Shown here one piece after another: positions 24,331-35,223 of a stretch of 64,000 nucleotides of DNA (positions are counted from its first letter, which is position 1; each line of letters starts with the position of its first letter). The position numbers and the translations under genes are program-made. This DNA is from Filosporella fistucella (Eukaryota; Ascomycota; Leotiomycetes; Helotiales): NCBI GenBank assembly GCA_030077755.1, contig JAQJZZ010000002.1:2170001-2234000 (forward strand), in the 5' to 3' direction. The notes under the pieces were generated by a model, which saw only the letters and a list, made by a program, of their open reading frames with translations, ran no database searches and was not told where the DNA came from.

Positions 24331-25366
24331 TCAATATCTCCTCAAATTTTCTACCAGTTGCTGTAGGACCGCTGTCATGATCTTGTTCGATGCCAAATTA
24401 TTACCAAAAATTGAAGCAATTTTATCACTACCATCTTGACGCAACTTCCCATGCGACAATTCAGCATCAAAGTGGAGGCTTTTGGTGATGAAATGGCATT
24501 CTGGCATCGCAAAATGATAGCGGGATGGTAGATCGGTCATGAAGTTGAAGTGTCCATTAGCCCATGGAGTCTCTGGGAGCCCTCTATTGTGTCACATATT
24601 CGGAATGTCTTTTCCCATGGCACTCCAGCATGTACCAGGCTACTCAGAATCTGCCTCCTACCCTGCTGTCTTTCTTTTCTCATCCTTGATTGCCTTCAAT
24701 AGGCGATTGTCCGAAAGCGATATATGATTACAAGATTCTGATTCGCACGTCGTAGTCTGAACACCCTGCATGGTTTTTTCTTTTTTTTTTTGTTGAAACT
24801 TCCGCCCCTTAAATGGCAGGTACATCTTCCTCGAATCCTCGATGATCGATTTGAACTTGTTGAAAAGGGGATCGGGAGTGTCATCAGGAGGTTGGAAAGA
24901 ATATGCAGGAGTAATTCTCGGCTGGAACGTGGGAGTGATTGCCACGTATATTCCCGTCAGCTAGAACGCCCAAGCCAATCCTGAGGAGCCTTACTATGGA
25001 CACGGCTGCAATTGCTAAGCCTGCCACCTCCACCAATAAGAGAAAATGGAATCAACGCGCGTCTAGATGGCCGTCTTGAAGAAGGAGAACATTAGTTGTG
25101 CAGAAAGGAAAGATAAGGAGAAACCAATAACAGGAAGGTATAGTGGGTTCAGACAGAAGGCCCGCACTACTTCTTTGGAAGGAAGTGAGGTCGAGTCGCA
25201 AGTAGAGTGCCTGGAGCAGATCTGACCAACGCGCCATAAGATCGTCTTCCTCCCTCAAGTCTCGATGGATATGACGTCGGACATGCAGAGTGAACCAGTT
25301 GCTGATAAAGATAAACGCAGCTGGTAGAAATCGTTCAATTCTAAGACTTCTCCACAAGGAGGACAT
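24331..25366 (-). CDS. uncharacterised, possibly broken minus-strand gene
   Basis: Three separated minus-strand frames could be pieces of one gene: 25366-25052 (MSSLWRSLRIERFLPAAFIF start, with a hydrophobic segment), a stretch near 25030-24990 with a hydrophobic VAGLAIAAVS, and 24961-24658 (LTGIYVAITPTFQPRITPAY, entered from a CTAG acceptor-like site), with a further frame at 24540-24331. The putative intron between the second and third would be only about 34 nt, unusually short. I do not recognise a family. A membrane protein gene in decay, or chance frames, are both possible. Confidence 0.25.
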
Positions 25367-25724
25367 AAAAATTTACAACTTCAATTCCTGTGTGCATTTA
25401 AGAAATAGAGCAGCAAAAACTTAGCAAAGACTCAATTGCAATGAGAAATAATGAATAGGGGACAACAGTCATTGAAATTGGGCAACTAACCCTATTTTGA
25501 AGTGTCTGGGGTTGATAAGTGAGATGAATTGGTGAGGAGGGAGGCGGGAATATCATCAAGTTATCACGTTCGCACGCGAACATGATGCCCCCTCGGATCG
25601 CTTAAGCCATCCAAAATTTGCTTCCCCCCTTTTCGAAAATACATTTTTCACCGACTCTTTCAAAACAAAGGTAGTTCTGTACTTCTGTCCCACAATTTGA
25701 TAGACACTACTCCTACACCTTCTT

Positions 25725-26508
25725 AACTTGAAACAAGAATTAAAGGCAGTCTATCAGCCTCAATTATGTGTATTCGACACCACGCTGAGCTCCTCGCCAT
25801 CCGCCAATTGCACCATCTGCCAGAAACCTTCTGGCAGCAAGAAGTGCAACGCGTGCAAGTCAACCTACTATTGCAGCCCCGAATGCCAGAAAAAGGACTG
25901 GACCCTGCACAAAACCGATTGCAACTTCTTGGAGAACTATCCGCCCGGCTCTGAACCTCAGACTATCTCCTGCGTCAAGATCCATTCCCTCAAACCCGTT
26001 ACGAGAACGGCAAAATTCCATTTGACCGCCCTGTGTTCAAGACCAAGGCAATGCTAGTCACTCCAAGATTGGATACCTCCTTGTCATGTTCAAAGAGGCT
26101 GAGGGCATCCGTCCAGGTGCAGGTACCGATAATCAGGTCTGCATTTGAATCTGTATCTGACGACCGATGAATACCTGCTGATTGTGCAATTCCAAATAGC
26201 ATGCAACCTGGCTCCACATCGATCCCAATACCGGCTTCGCGCCACCAAATTGGCAAGGAGGAATCGGCACCATGGTTGTAGCTGCTGCCGATGGCAAACC
26301 TCTGAATACACAAGTGCTGGGTGCCATTACCGACTATGTGAGTAATATTTTGGATGCCTTTGGAGATGGAGGGGTTCCGACAGCAATGTATCCCAAGGCG
26401 AGATTGGATACCTTCATTGCCAGGCACCTCCAAATGCAGACGGAGTATCAGAGCGCGCAGATGTGGCACTGGGGAGCAATGACAAATGAGCACCATTTGG
26501 TGGAATAG
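25725..26508 (+). pseudogene. disrupted MYND zinc-finger protein gene
   Basis: A clear MYND finger is encoded at about 25800-25925 (CTICQKPSGSKKC, CKSTYYCSPECQKKDW, then a closing H and C). Its frame has no ATG between an upstream stop (25701-25703) and the finger. After the finger the homologous reading moves to a second frame (YENGKIPFDRPVFKTKAM, about 25990-26050) and then a third (SKIGYLLVMFKEAEGIRPGA, about 26065-26120) with no plausible intron between, so two frameshifts are needed. A possible intron (26133-26195, ending AAATAG) then leads to DPNTGFAPPNWQGGIG and an intact C-terminus ending at 26508. These segments follow the order of a known fungal MYND protein type of unknown function. 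Sequencing errors could mimic the shifts. Otherwise it is a young pseudogene. Confidence 0.6.
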
Positions 26509-27016
26509 GGCTGGATGATGCTCTGGATGTGGAAAAGAGGCTGATGTTTCCGTTTAAAAGGAATTATTTCCTCTACACTCTCTTGGAAATGTACTCACTT
26601 AACTGGCAAGACGCGATAAAAACACCAAGGATTTCACCTTGGTATCCATACTGAAATCAGAAACAACAGAAACTGTTGCAGGAATTTATTTTATTTTGTT
26701 CTGGTGCATCTCGTGACCCTTTTCCCAAGCTCACCTGTTTACTTACCAGTGTTCGGGATCGTTAACCATCTGATGAATGAAACGCTGAAACGCTAGAATA
26801 GAAGAACAAGATCTAAGTAACACAAAGTCGAGGCCAACTTAACTGCACTCCCAAGATCCTATAACCACTATCAACCGTATGGTCCGTCGCGTGGGTGGAA
26901 TAGGTTGTGGTGGTGATCGACTGTGGTTTAAAATATACGTATCGAAAAATGATCCAAGGGAAGAACTAAATGGAAATCGAACAACCTGCCGATTTGCTTA
27001 AAGATCCAACCCACAT
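26509..27016. other. convergent 3' intergenic region
   Basis: Between the end of the MYND-type relic (plus) and the end of the BUGZ-like gene (minus). No coding frame with domain content. Confidence 0.55.
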
Positions 27017-28623
27017 TTATGCATCGACTGCGCCGGCCACACCAGGGTCTGTTGCTGCATCGACAAGTGATGTTTCAGTCTTTCCATCTGGGACGAATGC
27101 GTACCTTGGCATCTTAGCCATCTTCTCTTCTGGGCTCAAATCGTTGTCCGAATAGATCATATTGATAGGCTTTTCCTTCTTTGCTTTCTTTTCTGTCTTT
27201 TCGGAATTTTCTGCAGATGTTTCCGTTTTCTCGGTTTCAGGTGCAGGAATAGGTGTTGCAACCGACTCGGTAGGTGGTGCAGTGGCGGATGGTGTCTCTC
27301 CTTTCTTTGGAGGTTTAATACCCGCCTCTGCCATTCTGATAATTTCGTCAATGTCATCAACCTCTCTGGCGGCACCTGAAATTAGGTCATCCACCGCAGA
27401 AGCGTTAGTCGAATAATCCCCATTATAACCTTGAGCTTGAGAATGAGGAGGATAAGCTGATGACATAACTGAATTCTGTTCTTGCCCCTTCCATCCATTG
27501 CCTGACCATACTCCTTGTGGGGGACCTTGATGAAGTTGTTGCATTTGATATGATGGTACTACAGGAGCTCCAAAAGATGGTCGCTGTGGAAGACCTGGCG
27601 CAGGTGGCAGACTAGGAGGGCGGTTGGGAAGTCCACCGTGAGGTGGTGTATGGGAAGGAGGGCCTTGGAAACTGCTGAAGGAATTTTGTGGAGATCCACT
27701 AGCTCCAAATTGGCCACCAGGGAAATTCTGTTGATATCCAGGAGGGAAGGATTGACCTGGGGAAGAATACTGAGGTTGGAATTGCGCGCCAGGAGGGCCC
27801 GAAAGGGGTGGTTGGAAAGGCTGTTGGTAAGCTGCGGTAGGTTGTGTGTATGGTTCTTGGGAAAAGGATCCATAACCCGCACCTTGTGCTCCATAACCAG
27901 CTTGAGGTGGAAATGGAGAAGCATTCTGGCAATGTCAGTAATGTGAAGTACTGGAGGAAGAAAGAACGTACAAATGAACTTGGACTTTGTCCCATGGGAC
28001 TATTTCGTGATCCGTCCATCGGAGTGTTATCGCCACTACTGCCACCTGCAGCTGCTTGTTCAGCCTTGCGCGCTTTGTGTTCTGCAAGCCTCTTCTTAAG
28101 ATCTGCGGGCGATTCGAATTTGGCCTTCTTGGGTTGCCCACCAGTTTGCGCCCCAGGTCCAGGGTTGCCAGTAGCAGCTCGTCGTTCCGCTTCTGCTTGG
28201 TAGAAACCTGCAATGATGCGCTGATTATGTGCTTGAGCGACATCTTCCGGGATACCTTCCATACCAAATATTTCCACTTCCAGTCCTTGTCTGTTTGGTA
28301 AAGAATTATCGACGCTCGTGAGTGTCTCTTTGTGGACCTGATTCATATGAACGGACAGACCTGCGCAACTATCAGCATTGAGTTTCAACTCGCAGATTGT
28401 CACTTACCTCCTGCCGTGTTAAGTCTTCTCCCGCATCTTTCGCATTTGAAGTGCTTAGCCTTTTGATGAGAGATGAGAATTTTAAGATCATCGAAATCAC
28501 GCTCACCTGTGACACATTAGCAAAGTTAGGAGGTTAAGGGATTGCTGCCTTACAGTAATAACACCAGGGACGAGCAAGAAGCTCCTCAATATCAGGATGA
28601 TTGCGCTTCTTCTTTCCGACCAT
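27017..28623 (-). CDS. BUGZ/ZNF207-like C2H2 zinc-finger protein
   Basis: Exons (minus) 28623-28554, 28506-28408, 28360-27972 and 27925-27017 join to 1,467 nt (488 residues). The N-terminus [20 protein letters not shown] followed by [20 protein letters not shown] and [20 protein letters not shown] gives two adjacent C2H2 fingers in the arrangement unique to BUGZ/ZNF207, and the segment [16 protein letters not shown] follows as in that family. The remainder is a low-complexity tail rich in P, Q, G and Y, then an acidic region near the C-terminus ([19 protein letters not shown]). In animals BUGZ binds Bub3 and microtubules and promotes spindle assembly and splicing; fungal members are little studied. 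I did not find an obvious GLEBS-type Bub3 motif by eye. The first intron splits the codon for the second finger cysteine. Confidence 0.85.
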
Positions 28624-29746
28624 TTTGACGACGTGGCACAACTGAGCGATAATATGTGGATGTGTATTGGATGGAAGTTGTGGTGTTGGGGGAAGGAATT
28701 GAAGTTGTCTGACGCGAAGAGGCTAAATTGTATTAGTCAGCCATGTTCGAACAATAAATTTTTCGGCTCCTGAGATTTTCACTTCATCAAATTCACTCAA
28801 AGCCTAGATACGAATTTGTCTCTATTCTTTGGCACGCAAATTGGATCTGCTCAACAGCCTAAGTATTTCTCTGCATCTTTTGCAGCAACACCTTGATCAA
28901 TCACTCAGCCGTCATGGCAACGAAATGAGCCCTTCCCCGGAAGGCCTTTCGGCATCTTTGCGTCTTGCTTGGAGGTCGAATGGAGGTTGAGAAGAGGAAT
29001 AGTCTCTTGAGGCTAAACCTCCATAGAGGAGTGTTGCAAGACGAATCATGGACCTTCATAGTCCATGCCCATACTCTTCATGAGAATCCTACATGGGCGT
29101 GGCTCCTTGCGTGCAACATCTGAGAAGTCGATATGGAAACGGAACTTAGAATACCTAGGAATGTCACATCTTTTTGCAAGCTCATCTATGCTATAAACAC
29201 TTGATATTAATCGCATCGGACCGAACCGAGTCCCTCATACACTACAGAATTTCCACCACATGCATCGCACTGCCCGTCATATATTGTTGAGGACAATCCG
29301 CCTAGGTAAAGAGTTGCGCGGATTCGTGGGATAAGGATCTGCTGATTCCAGGCCGCTTGTCTGTGCTATTGTGATTTCAACACACGGCAGGTTATCAAAA
29401 GTACCAATGCTATGACCAAAGCATAATTTACAATCTCCATGTGGATTTTCATAAGTTGAAAGCCCTTCTTATCCTTGCAATTGAGGCTTCTCTGGGATGC
29501 AACTACCTTCACTGGTGGGTCAAATCAAGCATCTTATCCCTCGCTACAGGAAATGCAACGTCATAAACATGAGAGCTGCGATATCATTGGAGCCAAAGAC
29601 TCTCAATAAGCTGCCCATCTGGGTTGGTATATCGGATGATACTTGCTCCCACCTCCTTCACATTGTCTGGTACGTATTTCGGAGAAATTTTCTACTCGGA
29701 TTTCTCAAGATACTCCTCCATCAACATCAACATCCCCATCTTCACC
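28624..29746. promoter_or_regulatory. divergent intergenic region between BUGZ-like gene and malic enzyme
   Basis: About 1.1 kb between two divergent starts, so it should hold both promoters. In-frame sequence upstream of 29747 (back to 29624) is open but contains no convincing targeting peptide; the ATG at 29636 is an alternative start. No RNA gene or repeat seen. Confidence 0.5.
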
Positions 29747-32004
29747 ATGTCATCCAAACACAAGCAGACCAAACCTCATGAGAAGCATCCTCAATTCGGA
29801 CACCTTCCCCTGAGTACGAGCGGTCCTCAAGATTGCGCTTTACAAGGCGCTGCTCTCCTCAACACGCCCTACTTCAACAAAGGAGCCGGATTCCCACCAG
29901 AAGAAAGGAGTCAATTCAAATTGACTGGATTATTACCTCAACATGTTTCAACGCTTGATCAGCAAGTCAAGAGGGCTTATCAGCAGTACTCGAGTCGGCA
30001 CGATGATTTAGCGAAGAACACCTTCATGACGAGTTTGGCAGAACAGAACCAAGTCCTATACTTCAAGGTAGAGCGTGTGTCTCCTTTTTTATCCATGGGC
30101 TCCACGGTCTCCCTTCAGCCATACTACAGCAGCTTACAAGATATGGGTACTCTTTCGTCACATGTGAAGTCATCACGTGAGGCATATTTTCAGAAGTTAC
30201 CCTCTTTCATTCTCATGTCAACGCGCGCATGGCTCTGATAATGGGGAAAATTCCATCCAAAATCTTGGTATATTTCTATGCTGTGTACCATCGCTCTGCC
30301 AATATTCCACTGACTGCGGACCACGTTTCAAGACATCCTGCTAACTAGATCAGTTAATACAAGACCATCTCAAAGAGATGTTCTCTGTCATCTATACTCC
30401 CACCGAGGGAGAAGCCATAGAGAACTACTCCCGCCTTTTCCGAAGACCAGAAGGCTGCTTCCTCAACATCAATGACATTGGCAGGGTTCATGACGATCTT
30501 GCGCAATGGGGTGCTCCTGAAGATATTGACTATATTGTGGTAACCGGTAAGTCATATCAACATATCCCAAAACGCATAATCTAATGCTATCAGATGGAGA
30601 AGAGATTCTTGGAATCGGCGATCAAGGTGTCGGAGGCATTCTGATATCAGTAGCGAAGCTGGTACTCACTACTGTGTGCGCTGGAATACATCCAAATAGA
30701 ACGCTTCCAGTCGTCCTTGATTGTGGTACAGATAACGAAGAGTTTTTGAAGGATGAGCTTTATCTAGGACTTCGAGAGCGAAGAATCCGAGGCGAGAAGT
30801 ATGACAAATTTGTGGACGAATTTGTCCAGTCTGCTCGCAAGCTGTATCCAAATGCATATATTCATTTCGAAGATTTCGGACTGCCGAATGGTAAGCAATG
30901 TCGATAATAATAGGCACTCCTGATGAGAATTGAGTATGCTAATCTCTCCCAGCACGAAGAATCCTTGATCGCTACCGCCCAGAAATCCCATGCTTCAATG
31001 ATGATGTCCAAGGTACGGGTTGTGTCACACTTGCGGCTATGATGGCTGGACTTCACGTAAGCAACTTGAAGCTTGAGGATATGAGAATGGTGGTATTTGG
31101 TTCTGGTACTGCAGGTACCGGGATTGCGGATCAGGTTAGGGACGCAATAGCAGCAGACAGCGGAAAGTCAAAGGAAGATGCCGCCAAACAAATCTGGTCA
31201 GTATCTCTCCCTCACATCTTGCAGTTTTACTTACCTTCTAGGTGTGTCGACAAGCCTGGACTTTTGATGAAATCCCACAAAGAGAAACTCACACACGCCC
31301 AAGTTCCATACGCTCGAGATGACTCGGATTGGTCTGACAAGAAACACGATGATTTGCTCTCGGTGATTAAAGAGGTCAAGCCTCATGTTTTGATTGGCAC
31401 ATCCACACGCCCGAAATCTTTTACCAAAGAAGTCGTACAGGAAATGGCATCCCACGTTGACCGACCCATTATATTCCCACTTTCTAATCCGACTCGTCTC
31501 CACGAAGCAGATCCCAAAGACATCAATGAATGGACCAAAGGGAAAGCTCTAATAGCAACTGGCTCCCCATTTCCTCCAGTCACGTCTGAGGGCAAGGAAT
31601 ATGAAGTTGCTGAATGCAACAACTCCACATGTTTCCCCGGGATCGGACTCGGCTGCGTTCTCTCCCGCACGAGACTATTATCCGATAAAATGCTCGTCGC
31701 AGCCGTAAAGGCGCTCGCAGCTCAATCTCCGGCTCTGAAGAACCCGGACAAAGGTCTCTTGCCAGATGTAGTCAATGTTCGAGAGATCAGCGTGCACATT
31801 GCACGTGCGGTAATCAAGCAAGCCGTCGAAGAGGGGCTGGCTCAGGAGAAGGGTATTCCTGACAATGACGAGGACTTGGAGGAGTGGATTAGAGAACAAA
31901 TGTGGGATCCTACCTATAGGCCTCTGAGACCTGTCAAGAAAGAGAATGCGACGAGGCATGCGAAGGGAGAGATGGGTGTCGCTGGTAGTTTGGAGGGTAT
32001 CTGA
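29747..32004 (+). CDS. malic enzyme (NAD(P)-dependent)
   Basis: Exons 29747-30067, 30354-30546, 30594-30890, 30953-31196 and 31242-32004 join to 1,818 nt (605 residues). The malic enzyme landmarks occur in order: YTPTEGEAIENYSRLFRRPE, GDQGVGGILIS, VLDCGTDNEE, HFEDFGLPN, CFNDDVQGTGCVTLAAMMAG, the nucleotide fold GSGTAGTGIADQ, and FPLSNPTRLHEADP. The enzyme oxidatively decarboxylates malate to pyruvate, giving NADH or NADPH. With the start at 29747 (MSSKHKQTKPHEKHPQFGHL) there is no obvious mitochondrial presequence, which favours a cytosolic form, but a frame-open upstream ATG at 29636 leaves room for a longer isoform. The cofactor cannot be decided from the motif. Intron 1 is long (286 nt); intron 4 is 45 nt and contains no stop. 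Confidence 0.92.
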
Positions 32005-32318
32005 TTGGAGTGATTACTGGCAGCGCATGATCTTTGAACACGCTTGCTTCTTTACGATAGAGAGCGCTGAGTATAGTATATACAGATTTCCCTATTCTTT
32101 GAGCCCCTCCGTTGGTGTCCGACTTACATCTTGTCATGAGTGACGAGTGTTTGGCTCGTTTCTGTATATGTCGAGGCTGCTGATTTTGGCCACGAGGGTC
32201 CCGCCTATTCGTCGTGTGGGACTTTTCCTCCATGTCACTGAAGCTTTGCACAGTTGCACAGCACTTTTACAATATCCAGTACTCCCGAGGATGTTCTCAG
32301 GTGGCATTATCTACTATA
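32005..32318. other. convergent 3' intergenic region
   Basis: Spacer of 314 bases between the ends of the malic enzyme gene (plus) and the C2H2 regulator (minus). It marks the left border of the sugar-catabolic cluster. Nothing else seen. Confidence 0.6.
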
Positions 32319-34548
32319 TCATACATTCTCAAATTCATTCAAGATGACACCAAAAAGAGACGACATCCGCCAAGAGGAAAGTTCCTTCAGCATCTTCGCA
32401 GCCCTCCTCACATGCTCAACACACATCTCATGCGGCCCATCTCTATGAAATTTCGAATAAGCCCAGCAGACAAGGCCACCTGTAAACAGACTCATAATGA
32501 TCTCGAAGGAGCTATGCAATGCACCAGACTGAAGTGCAGCATGCGTGATGTCAAACCCTTCATGAACATGCGACATAGTTGTGTCTGCACTTTCGCCATT
32601 GGCCCAGCGACACAGAGACTGTTCTGCTACCGCGCCTTCTGCTCGATTTCCAGATCGCCCTGCAGCAAGATGCAAGTCTGAGAGACTTACCTCCAGTACC
32701 ACGAAGCCGAGGTGATATAAGATAGCGGCTGCTGGCTCTATACTCGTGCTGTAGTGGTGTGCATGCCACTGTTTCAAATTATCAAACAGCCAGCCTTTGC
32801 GCTCCTCCAATCCAGGACCTATGTCGAAACTGAATCCACCATGTGCATTGGCGAAACCGTTTGGATTGAGCATGGATATGGCTTGTCGCCATTCGAAGAT
32901 GTGCGTGTGTATGGCGTACAGCAGCACAATTTTACTGAAATCGTCGAGGATTTGTACTGTCGGAACACCTGCTGGGAGAAGGCACATGTTCAGGGCGTGG
33001 ATGTAAAACGTCGATGGTGGCATGTTGGCTGGTCCGATTAGCATCTTCCACGCTACGCTTGTCCTTGCGGTCCAGTACACGCCAGGGCAAGGGAATATGC
33101 TATTTGCTGTCTCGGACTTGCTGATGTAAGGTTGGTTGTTGAAGAGTCCTGGATACTGGCAATCGTACACATAAATCGCCATGCCGAGTCTCCTCCTTCT
33201 CTCTACTTCGATCCACGAATGCCATATTTGGTCCAAAACGCCATATCCCTCGCCATTCTCACCCTCCAAAGTTATTGGTCGACCATCTAGCAGACGACAC
33301 CTCCGACCTGTCGTAACTAGAACGCCTCGAAAGCCTTCGGCAAACTCGTATGCTTCTCTGCCACCACTCCACGTACCCGTTAGACAAATTAGTAATAGAC
33401 CGAATATGTTATCGACAGATCGTAACTGGTACTCGTCAACTCTTGTAACAAGGTTGCACAAAGACACTCACAAATCGACTATCTGCTTCAATCTTACGCA
33501 TTAGAGCTACCCGCACATGGTCATAAAAGACTCTCGTAAAATACCCCTCATTGGCTCCTGAGTGGCTCGATCCAGCAAGTAGCAATGCCATCAAAAGAAA
33601 CGGAGAAACCCTGGAGAGATGAAATGTCGGTACATGTATGACAGGAAATCGTTCATGAACATGTCTAAAGTATAAGAGAAGAAAGTGATCGAGAACCTCG
33701 GACGGTGGGAACGTCTCCAAGTCCCTGTTCACGGAGTAAGGCGAGTTAGGCAATCTCAAGAACTCAATAATGCTTTCTCGGATTTCTGGTTCGATGGTAT
33801 TTAGTGTGACATCACTTATTATTCGACCTTTGACCAGCTCAAGTCTGGCTTCTGCAATCGTTGCGTTCCAGTTTCTCGTCATCAAGTGTACCTTCTCTGA
33901 TATTCGCCGCTTGGGACTTGCCGGTCGACTGATCCTATCCGGCCATTCACCAGTCTCATCTGGAGCCGTACTTGAAGGGTCCACATCTTTGACTTCGAGA
34001 TATCCAGCACTGGATGGGGTGAGAAGATTGGCGGAGAAGGCATCCACGAACGGATGTGAGTAGGCAAAGTCGAGCGTCCATGCAATGTCTCCGTCGAATG
34101 CTCCTAGATTGAGACCAGATATATCTTCATTTGTCATGAAGGAGTCAAATTGCATGCCAACTGGAAGGTTTTGTTGATTGGCGACATGGTTTTGGTCTTC
34201 AACGGCACCTGGGCTTATTGAACCTGATGAAGGCGCATTCTCTACGTCGTAAGTTCCGGAACTTACTTGGGATGGAAGCTGATCCTGATCTAGAGAGGGT
34301 TGAGTTGGAGAGATTCTTTCATGATTCTTCCTGTGCCTCCTCAGGAGATCACTTCGAGTAAAATGTTTCCCACAAGTTACGCACCGATACTTCCCTACAG
34401 AATCATGAGTTCCTAGGTGACGTCTGAGGTTCTCGATTCGGCTGAAGCTCTTGGGGCAGCGGCTACAGCAGAAATCTTTGGATTGCTGATTGGATATCTG
34501 ATCTGGTATAGGACCAGAGCCAAGGACGTCGGGCACGTGAGTTGACAT
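32319..34548 (-). CDS. C2H2 / fungal-specific-domain transcription factor, cluster regulator candidate
   Basis: Exons (minus) 34548-33472 and 33425-32319 join to 2,184 nt (727 residues). Two tandem C2H2 fingers near residues 29-80 (CCSRCPKSFSRIENLRRHLG; YRCVTCGKHFTRSDLLRRHR) are of the type that reads short GC-rich sites. The rest is the fungal-specific transcription factor domain (PF04082 type), including ESIIEFLRLPNSPYSVNRDL, FPVIHVPTFHLSRVSPFLLM and HSWIEVERRRRLGMAIYVYD. The 46-nt intron (33471-33426) is flanked by GTGAGT and TACCAG. ATG 34548 is the first in-frame start; longer versions would need a non-ATG start. It is divergent from the GH3 beta-glucosidase across 675 bases that carry five GTGGAC hexamers. 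That position, in a run of four sugar-related genes, makes it the likely local regulator. This role is inferred. Confidence 0.85.
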
Positions 34549-35223
34549 AGATATCAAGTGGATCTTGATGTGGATGGAAGATTGTTACCGGTAGCTGATG
34601 TTTTCGAATGTTCATCGAACGTGCGGACAGTGTGGAAGATGGATTGTGGACTGTGGAAGGTACAAAGACCAGATATGTACAGAGGAAATTGGGAAAAGAG
34701 CAATCCATGTCCTAACAAACTCGTGGAGACTAAGAATCCCCACAACCTCCCCAGAGCCCACCAAGATGTCTACAAGGTGCTAGCATGCCTTGTGTGGTGG
34801 ATTGAGGGGGTTTGTGGAGGTGGACGGAGACTTGGGTGCCGGGTGAAGGTGGACGGAAAATGTAAAAGTGGACGCTCTACTTGGAAACTTTAGCATAATG
34901 GACGGAAGCTCAAACCCAGCAGCTGCCACGGGCATCTTCCATTGTATTGTGCAGAAATTGCAGTCACGAGTGGACTGCACCAGGAGAACGATGATCTGGC
35001 GCAGCCAGACCAACCTAGACATTTGTTATCTCTCCTAGGACTTCGGGGTGCTTTTTGTTTAGTTCCGAAATGGCGGCTACGCTGGACGACTTTATACATC
35101 AGACTTCGCTGCCCTCCGTTTGACATTGCCATTCTCTCGCGCTTGTAACCTTCCATCCTAGTTTTCCTGAAGTACGAACCTTCTACGAATATTCCTTTGT
35201 CGTCCTCGTCCTCGTTACCCAAT
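34549..35223. promoter_or_regulatory. divergent promoter of the C2H2 regulator and GH3 gene, GTGGAC-rich
   Basis: This 675-base region has the hexamer GTGGAC at 34646-34651, 34820-34825, 34849-34854, 34868-34873 and 34970-34975, where about 0.3 would be expected by chance in equal base composition. Around 34625-34660 the minus strand reads as an array of YTCCACA words, including the 15-mer TTCCACAGTCCACAA (complement of 34644-34658) that is also present upstream of the rhamnosidase. Confidence 0.6.

Noticed and set aside
24770..24795. Poly-T run taken as a possible retroposon tail
   Set aside because: No target-site duplication or element body next to it; ordinary homopolymer.
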